This document shows, in pieces, positions 55,488 to 64,000 of a stretch of 64,000 nt of DNA. Source of the DNA: Streptomyces sp. CB02056. GTDB lineage: Bacteria > Actinomycetota > Actinomycetes > Streptomycetales > Streptomycetaceae. Under the pieces are notes generated by a model. That model worked only from the letters and a program-made list of their open reading frames with translations, was not told the DNA's origin and made no database searches. The stretch lies in assembly GCF_001905545.1 (NCBI RefSeq), contig NZ_LIPD01000002.1:62001-126000 (forward strand), in the 5' to 3' direction. Positions within the stretch are counted from its first letter, which is position 1; the number at the start of each line of letters is the position of its first letter. Position numbers and translations under genes: made by a program.

Positions 55488-58178
55488 GTGGTGACGTACG
55501 CGCAGGCGCAGGAGCTCGCCGAGGAGTGGATCAACGGCGGGGTGCCGCGCTCGCAGCAGCGCGAGGTGCGGGTCCGGGAGTTCGACCTGGGCTTCGTCTG
55601 CTGGGCGGTGGCGCCCACGGGCCCGGCCGACGGCTCGGGCGGTGCGGGCGGCGGCTCGGGGGAGGCGCGGCTGGTGATCGCCCGGGACTCCGGCGCCAGC
55701 ACGCTCTGGCCCGCGCTGCCCGTCAACGAGGTGGTCCGGCAGTACGAGGAGGTCTACGGGCGGCCGGTGGCGGCCAACCCGGCGGGGGCGGCGAAGCCCG
55801 CGCCCGGGCCGGTGGAGGCGACCTCCTTCCTGCTCAGCCCGCCGCAGTGGCTCCAGGAGGCGGGGGCCGCGGCGATCGCGGCGGAGGCGGAGCGGCTCGG
55901 GACGGCTCCGGCCGCTGCTGCCGCCGCTGCCGCGCCCGCTCCGGCTGTCGCGCCCGTCGAGGAGCCGCCCGCCGCGGCGCCGCGGCCCGGGCCGGCCGTG
56001 CTGACCGAGCCGCCGGTCTCCGACCGGCCCGCCGGGGACGCGCCGACCATGCTCGCGCCGCCGGCCGGGCACGACGAGCCGGCCGTCGCGCCGGTGCCGC
56101 CGGTCGCGGCTCCGGTCGCGCCCGTTCCGTCCGTGGCGCCCGGCCGGCCGCCGGTCGAGGGCGAGGCCGCGACCGTCCTGATGTCCGAAGGGCTGCGGAC
56201 CACCGGCTCGGACCTGCCCGAGCCCGCCGCGCCGGCGGGTGCCGAGGCCGCGACCATGCTGATGCCGCCGACGGGTGGCGGCTACGGCATGCCCCCGGTC
56301 CCGCCGCCCGCCGCCCAGCCGCCCGCCGCGCAGCCCCCGGCGCCGCCCGTCGCGCCGCCGGCCCCGGGACCGGCGCCAGTGCCGGCGCCCGCCCCGGCCG
56401 CCGAGCCGGCGCCCACGCTGCTCGCCTCGCCGGACGCGATGCCCGGGCTGATGGGCCTGCCGGGTGCCCCGGTGGCCCCGCCCGCCGGTGGTCCGCAGGT
56501 GGAGCACGCGCCGACGATGCTGGCCCCGCCCGGCGGCCTGCCCGGCCTCGCCGGCCTGCCCGGCGCTCCGGCCCCGGGCGCCCCGGCCCCCGGTGTCCCG
56601 GCTCCCGGCGCCCCGGTCCCCGGCGTCCCGGTCCCCGCTGCCCCGGAGGCCGCCGCGCCGCAGGGCGGGCTGGGCCGTGGTGCGGGTTCGGGTCCGCCGC
56701 CGCCCCCGCCGGCCGCGCTGCGCGGTGGCCCCGCCGGTTCCCCCGGCCCCGCCGCCTCCGCCGGGCTTGGGCGCGGTGCGGGTTCGGGTCCGCCGCCGCC
56801 TCCGCCCGCCGGGCTGAAGCACACCCCGGGCTCCGGCACGCCCGCCGCCCACCCCGGTGGTCGTGGCGCCGCCTCCGCCCCGCCGCCCCCGCCCCCGGCG
56901 GGCCTGCGGGGCGGCGAGGCCCCGGTGGCCCCGCAGGCCGCGCCGGCCGCCGGCCCGGCCGCGTCCGGTCCGTCGTACGAGGCGACCCAGCTGGCGGGCG
57001 CGATCGACCCGGCGCTGCTGGGCGCCCCGGCGGACCCGGGCACCCCGCCGTCCGGCGGTCCCGCAGTCCCGCCGCCGCCCGGCGGTCCGGCGGCCCCCGC
57101 CGCGCCCGCGGCCGGCTACGGCTACCCGAACGCGCCCGGCGCCGCCGGGGTCGTCCCGCCGGCGGTGGTGCCCGGTTCGCCGCCGCCCGCGCCGGTGCCG
57201 CCGGGCGTGCCCGCGGTCGGCCCGGGGTACTTCGCCGCGCTCAGCTACCGGGGCCCGGACGGCTCGGAGCAGAAGCTGCTGCACCGCAGCGAGCCCGGCA
57301 CCCCGCACCCGGAGTGGAAGATCCTCCAGGACCTGCGCCGGCTCAACGTGCCGCCGGAGCAGGTGCTGGAGCTCTACACCGAGCTGGAGTCCTGCGACCT
57401 GCCGGGCGGCTACTGCAACCGCATGATCGCCGCGTCCTGGCCGAACGTCCGGCTCACCCACACCGCCCCGTACGGCCGCGACCACGCCTCCCGGCAGGCC
57501 GGGATGGCCGAGCTGCTCGACCACCTGGACGAGCTGCACCAGCTGGCGTCCGGCGCCCAGCGGGTCCGCCCGTTCCGGGTGCCGCCGCCCGCGCCGGGGA
57601 CGGTCCAGGCGCTGCCGCCGCTCCCGCCGCAGCAGCTCGCCCAGGAGACCGGGGCCGCCTTCGGGCAGAACCTGTTCCGCTACGAGCAGCGCGCCGTCTC
57701 CCGCCAGGGCGTGCCCGAGCCGGTGTCCCAGACCCTGATGTGGGCCGGGCTGCCGCGCGACTTCGGGCCGTTCTTCTGGGCGCAGGCGCAGGAGGGCCGT
57801 CCGATCCCGACGCTCGCCGAGCTGGCCGCCGAGCGCGGCCTCGCCGCGGGCCCGGACTTCGGCGGCTACCTGGTGCTGGGCAACGACTACGGCCGCCAGC
57901 TGTGCGTCCAGTACGGCACCGCGCACGTGGTGGCCGTGGACATCGATGGAACCGGCCAGCCGCCCCGGTTCGTCAACAGCGGTGTACCGGAGTTCGTCCG
58001 CTCGCTGGCCCTGCTGGGCCGGATGTGGCGGCTCCGGTACGGGCTGACGCCGGACCAGGCCGGTCGATGGACGACCGACTTCCAGGCCCAGCTCGCCGCG
58101 ATCGACCCGGCGGCCCTGCAGAACGCGGACACGTGGTGGGCCGTGCTGCTGGAGCAGTTCTGGGACGGCCTGCTGTAG
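55488..58178 (+). CDS. Multidomain protein: Imm35/YrhB-like, Pro-rich repeats, deaminase-like, SUKH-4
   Basis: An 896-residue protein. Residues 1-95 resemble a YrhB/Imm35 immunity domain. Residues about 180-560 are a Pro/Ala-rich disordered region with five (A/P)T(M/V/L)L units (near 186, 228, 255, 309, 342) and polyproline runs. Residues about 590-660 match nucleotide-deaminase-like folds: HPE at His607 and Cys636/Cys643 in SCDLPGGYC. The C-terminal 230 residues are SUKH-4-like (GLPRDFGPFFWAQ, YLVLGNDYGRQLCV, FVNSGVPEFVRSL). It is a toxin-like fold plus two immunity-like modules in one chain. GTG 55488 or 55491 begins it. Confidence 0.65.
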   Translation: MVTYAQAQELAEEWINGGVPRSQQREVRVREFDLGFVCWAVAPTGPADGSGGAGGGSGEARLVIARDSGASTLWPALPVNEVVRQYEEVYGRPVAANPAGAAKPAPGPVEATSFLLSPPQWLQEAGAAAIAAEAERLGTAPAAAAAAAAPAPAVAPVEEPPAAAPRPGPAVLTEPPVSDRPAGDAPTMLAPPAGHDEPAVAPVPPVAAPVAPVPSVAPGRPPVEGEAATVLMSEGLRTTGSDLPEPAAPAGAEAATMLMPPTGGGYGMPPVPPPAAQPPAAQPPAPPVAPPAPGPAPVPAPAPAAEPAPTLLASPDAMPGLMGLPGAPVAPPAGGPQVEHAPTMLAPPGGLPGLAGLPGAPAPGAPAPGVPAPGAPVPGVPVPAAPEAAAPQGGLGRGAGSGPPPPPPAALRGGPAGSPGPAASAGLGRGAGSGPPPPPPAGLKHTPGSGTPAAHPGGRGAASAPPPPPPAGLRGGEAPVAPQAAPAAGPAASGPSYEATQLAGAIDPALLGAPADPGTPPSGGPAVPPPPGGPAAPAAPAAGYGYPNAPGAAGVVPPAVVPGSPPPAPVPPGVPAVGPGYFAALSYRGPDGSEQKLLHRSEPGTPHPEWKILQDLRRLNVPPEQVLELYTELESCDLPGGYCNRMIAASWPNVRLTHTAPYGRDHASRQAGMAELLDHLDELHQLASGAQRVRPFRVPPPAPGTVQALPPLPPQQLAQETGAAFGQNLFRYEQRAVSRQGVPEPVSQTLMWAGLPRDFGPFFWAQAQEGRPIPTLAELAAERGLAAGPDFGGYLVLGNDYGRQLCVQYGTAHVVAVDIDGTGQPPRFVNSGVPEFVRSLALLGRMWRLRYGLTPDQAGRWTTDFQAQLAAIDPAALQNADTWWAVLLEQFWDGLL

Positions 58179-58206
58179 CGGGTCGTCGCTGATCCTCGCA
58201 GGTGGG

Positions 58207-58237
58207 AGGGGTCGTTCCGGTGTCCGGAACGACCCCT
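58207..58237 (+). terminator. Strong terminator before the coiled-coil gene
   Basis: A 14-bp perfect stem (AGGGGTCGTTCCGG at 58207-58220 with 58224-58237) and a 3-nt loop, 28 nt after the SUKH-4 gene stop. Confidence 0.8.
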
Positions 58238-58443
58238 TCGGCATGCCGACGCAGCCGTGCCTCGTTGGGGTTTCGCCCGGATCTGCGCAAAATAGGTCAA
58301 GAGGATGGGTCTATTCGTCCGGTCCTCGACACATTCCGGTCCGTACGACGGCGGAATCCGGCCCCGGCCTCCGAACCGGTTCCGGATCCGTCCGTTCCGT
58401 CCGATCATGGGCTCCGCAGCCCGCGAAACGAGGGGAAGAGCCC

Positions 58444-59808
58444 ATGAGCGACGCCGTCCCCCAGTACGGCTTCACCCAGGCCCGCCGTGGCTACGTGCCC
58501 GAGCAGGTCGACCGAGCCCTGGCCGCCCTCACCGCGCAGCGTGACGAGGCGTGGGAGCGGCTGAGCGTCCTGGGCGCAGGCATCCGGCAGATGGAGGCCC
58601 GACTGGCCGACATCCGCCGGACCGCCGAGGACGCTCCGGAGCCCGACTACCAGGTGCTCAGCGAGCAGGCCGCCGGACTGGCCGCGATGGCCGAGAACGA
58701 GGCGCGCGCCGTCCGGGAGAAGGCCGAGCGCTTCGCCGAGGACCTGCGGGACGAGGTCTACGAGGCCGGCCAGGCCGCCGACCGCGCCGCCAAGGAGTAC
58801 GGCACCACGACCCGTACCGACGCCGACGCGGCCGCCCGCCGCACCGAGGAGCGGACCCGGGCCGAGGCCGAGGGCATCCGGTCCGACGCCGACCGGGAGA
58901 GCCGTTCCGCCCGGGACACCGCCACCGCCTACGCCGCCAAGGTGCGGGTGGCCGCCGCCGAGGCCAGCGAGCAGGCCGAGGCCGAGCTGGCCACCCGGCG
59001 CCGCAAGGCCGACGAGACCTTCGCCGCCGCCCAGGCCAAGGCCGACGCCGAGGACACCGAGGTCTCGGCGACCGCCGAGCGCCGGGTCAAGGAAGCGGAG
59101 CAGCAGCGGGAGACCGTGCTGAACCGGATCAAGCAGCTGGAGACGGACGCCCAGGCCAAGGCCGACCAGCTGATCGAGCAGGCCCGCCGGGAGGCCGAGA
59201 AGATCAACGCGGAGAGCGAGCGCGAGCAGCGCGAGTTCGACACCCGGCTGGACACGGTGCAGCAGCACCTGGACCACATCAAGGCCACGCTGGCCTCGCT
59301 CACCGGGGCGGCGGTCGGCCAGATCGAGCCCGAGGTGGCGGCCGCGGCCGCCGCGGCCGTCCAGGCCTCCGGCGCGGCCGCCACGACCCCCGCGCCGCGG
59401 GACGCCGTCGCGGACGCCGTCGTCGATGCCGCGCCGGTGGACTCGGAGGCGGACACCGGGGAGATCCCGGTGGCGAACCTGCGCAAGGCCCTGGCCCCCG
59501 CGGCTCCGGCCGGGGCCAAGGCCCCCGCCGCCCGGGAGGGGGCGGCGACCGTGCTGCGGACGCCGGTGGTCGGCAGCAGTGCCACCAGGGCCATCGGCGG
59601 GCCCGTGGCGACCGGCCCGGTGCCGCCGAAGCCGGCCGCGCCGCCCGCCGAGGAGACGGTCGGCGGGACCGCCGACGGGACGGCCGCGGTGGAGAAGGGC
59701 GTCGGGAAGCCGTCGGAGGACGAGACCCGGATCGTCCCGAAGATCATCATCGTGGACGACGGCAGCGACTACGCGACCCCGCACACGGTGAGCTACAACC
59801 GCCGCTGA
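58444..59808 (+). CDS. DivIVA-like coiled-coil protein
   Basis: A 454-residue cytoplasmic protein. The N-terminal YGFTQARRGYVPEQVDRAL matches the DivIVA-type N-terminal domain (the lipid-facing segment of polar scaffolds), and residues about 45-280 are a long Ala/Glu/Arg-rich coiled coil with heptad character. The C-terminus is disordered and includes DETRIVPK. In streptomycetes such proteins are often annotated as cellulose-binding, but the sequence supports a cytoskeletal or polar scaffold, like Scy/FilP. It is the gene before mfd. Confidence 0.75.
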   Translation: MSDAVPQYGFTQARRGYVPEQVDRALAALTAQRDEAWERLSVLGAGIRQMEARLADIRRTAEDAPEPDYQVLSEQAAGLAAMAENEARAVREKAERFAEDLRDEVYEAGQAADRAAKEYGTTTRTDADAAARRTEERTRAEAEGIRSDADRESRSARDTATAYAAKVRVAAAEASEQAEAELATRRRKADETFAAAQAKADAEDTEVSATAERRVKEAEQQRETVLNRIKQLETDAQAKADQLIEQARREAEKINAESEREQREFDTRLDTVQQHLDHIKATLASLTGAAVGQIEPEVAAAAAAAVQASGAAATTPAPRDAVADAVVDAAPVDSEADTGEIPVANLRKALAPAAPAGAKAPAAREGAATVLRTPVVGSSATRAIGGPVATGPVPPKPAAPPAEETVGGTADGTAAVEKGVGKPSEDETRIVPKIIIVDDGSDYATPHTVSYNRR

Positions 59809-59830
59809 CCGGGCTCCAGACCGCGCGCCG

Positions 59831-59872
59831 CGAAGGCCCCGACCGCCCCCACCGGGCGGGCCGGGGCCTTCG
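59831..59872 (+). terminator. Terminator after the coiled-coil gene
   Basis: CGAAGGCCCC (59831-59840) pairs with GGGGCCTTCG (59863-59872), with further GC pairing inside the loop, 22 nt after the stop. Confidence 0.7.
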
Positions 59873-60551
59873 TCGTGCCGGGGTGCCGGTCGTGCCGGGG
59901 CGGGGGCGGGGGCGGAACAGGGGGCCGGGTTCGGGATAGGACGGCGGCCGACGGGGTAGGCCCCGGGAACGAAAGAGGCCGAGACCCGTGGCGCCCTCCA
60001 GGAAAGGGCGCCACGGTTCCCGGCGCTTGGGCGGGCGCCCCCACCCAGGGCCGCCCGGCCTCGCACCTCCGACCCCCATCGGGGGTGCGACAGTGCCCCC
60101 ACAGCCATCCCCCACGGTTGGGTGCGGCGGGCACGTTCACCATGGTGCGCGATCTCCATGGACGGCCAGTGACAGGAGTATGTCCAGTTCGTGGCGGATG
60201 GCCGTGCCCGGTTCGGTGCGGGTTCCGGTCGGTTCGTCCACCGGCCGGACCGGTGGTCCGTCCAGCCGTTCGTTCCCGGATGTGTTCCTGACAAAACTTG
60301 GGGCCGGCCCGGGGCGGGGGCCGACACCCCGGGCCCCGGTACGGCCCCGGTACGGCCCCGGCGCGGTCCTGGCGCGGTCCCCGGTCCGGCTTGGGTCCGG
60401 CCCCGCCGGAGCCGTGGACCGCGTGCGTGTCCGTGCCGCGGCGTAGGCTGGAGACCCCCGGCCGCTCGGCGTGCCGGGCCGTTCGCGTTGCCCCGGCGGG
60501 CCTTCGCCGCCCCGGGACAGCACCAGCCACGGGACGAAGAAGAGACCCCAG
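59873..60551. other. 679-nt intergenic region with structured elements
   Basis: No gene recognised in any frame. The region holds a perfect 12-bp stem with a 7-nt loop (59986-59997 and 60005-60016), an imperfect palindrome at 60061-60090, a GC-rich stretch, and then an AT-richer patch before the mfd promoter. Weak open frames here do not resemble known proteins. It could carry a small RNA or be a gene remnant. Confidence 0.45.
60444..60449 (+). promoter_or_regulatory. Candidate -10 of mfd
   Basis: TAGGCT lies about 100 nt before the mfd start, in a position consistent with a normal leader. The -35 match is unclear. Confidence 0.35.

Positions 60552-64000
<3,449 letters not shown>

Noticed and set aside
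55399..55494. Short frame in the gap before the 896-residue gene
   Set aside because: A Val-rich run of about 31 residues starting with GTG could be a small membrane peptide, but it arises from a GTG-repeat tract and has no ribosome site.

Overview
This window is a stretch of chromosome from a very high-GC filamentous actinomycete, most likely Streptomyces or a close relative such as Kitasatospora. The basis is codon usage with nearly all third positions G or C, frequent GTG starts, GTGA start/stop overlaps, and a gene order (mfd, DivIVA-like coiled-coil gene, ppc, pth, rplY, prs, glmU, tRNA-Gln, desaturase/TetR, galE, ABC-F, ispE, rsmA, tatD, metG, rsmI, pmt, PBPs) that I associate with the core of Streptomyces chromosomes. 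The species is not identifiable by reading alone.

Layout. 1-2.4 kb: a secreted protein (3' end outside the window) and a membrane-anchored VWA protein, with a small MITE-like element directly upstream of the VWA start. 2.4-7 kb: an ABC ATPase/permease pair and an FtsW/RodA plus penicillin-binding transpeptidase pair. 7-14 kb: APC-family permease, a polytopic glycosyltransferase-like protein, an NTF2/MecA-type PBP and protein mannosyltransferase. 14-24.4 kb: housekeeping genes (rsmI, metG, tatD, rsmA, ispE, ABC-F) and a FUSC-family transporter. 24.7-31.2 kb: an accessory type VII secretion block of two small-helix or Gly/Pro-rich substrates and three tandem mycosin-type subtilases, with visibly lower GC and no ESX core components here. 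31-41 kb: transporter, flavodoxin-fold reductase with HxlR regulator, tRNA-Thr, two atypical LuxR-type regulators flanking galE, a MarR/methyltransferase pair and a desaturase/TetR operon. 41-50 kb: tRNA-Gln, glmU, prs, rplY, pth, ppc and an orphan histidine kinase. 50-58.2 kb: a cluster in which three SUKH-type immunity-like domains sit beside or are fused to three nucleic-acid-enzyme folds (YwqJ-type deaminase, WHH nuclease, nucleotide-deaminase-like), interrupted by a two-gene nucleotide-sugar module. 58-64 kb: DivIVA-like coiled-coil gene, a structured intergenic region, and mfd, which runs off the end.

The most notable elements are the SUKH/deaminase/nuclease cluster, in which toxin-like and immunity-like domains are encoded on one polypeptide, and the type VII block with triplicated mycosins. 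Also notable are a LuxR regulator whose phospho-acceptor Asp is replaced by Gly, another with a long insertion in its receiver domain, and several strong palindromic operators beside their regulators. Several promoters place a -10 box 6-8 nt before the start codon, which implies leaderless mRNAs.
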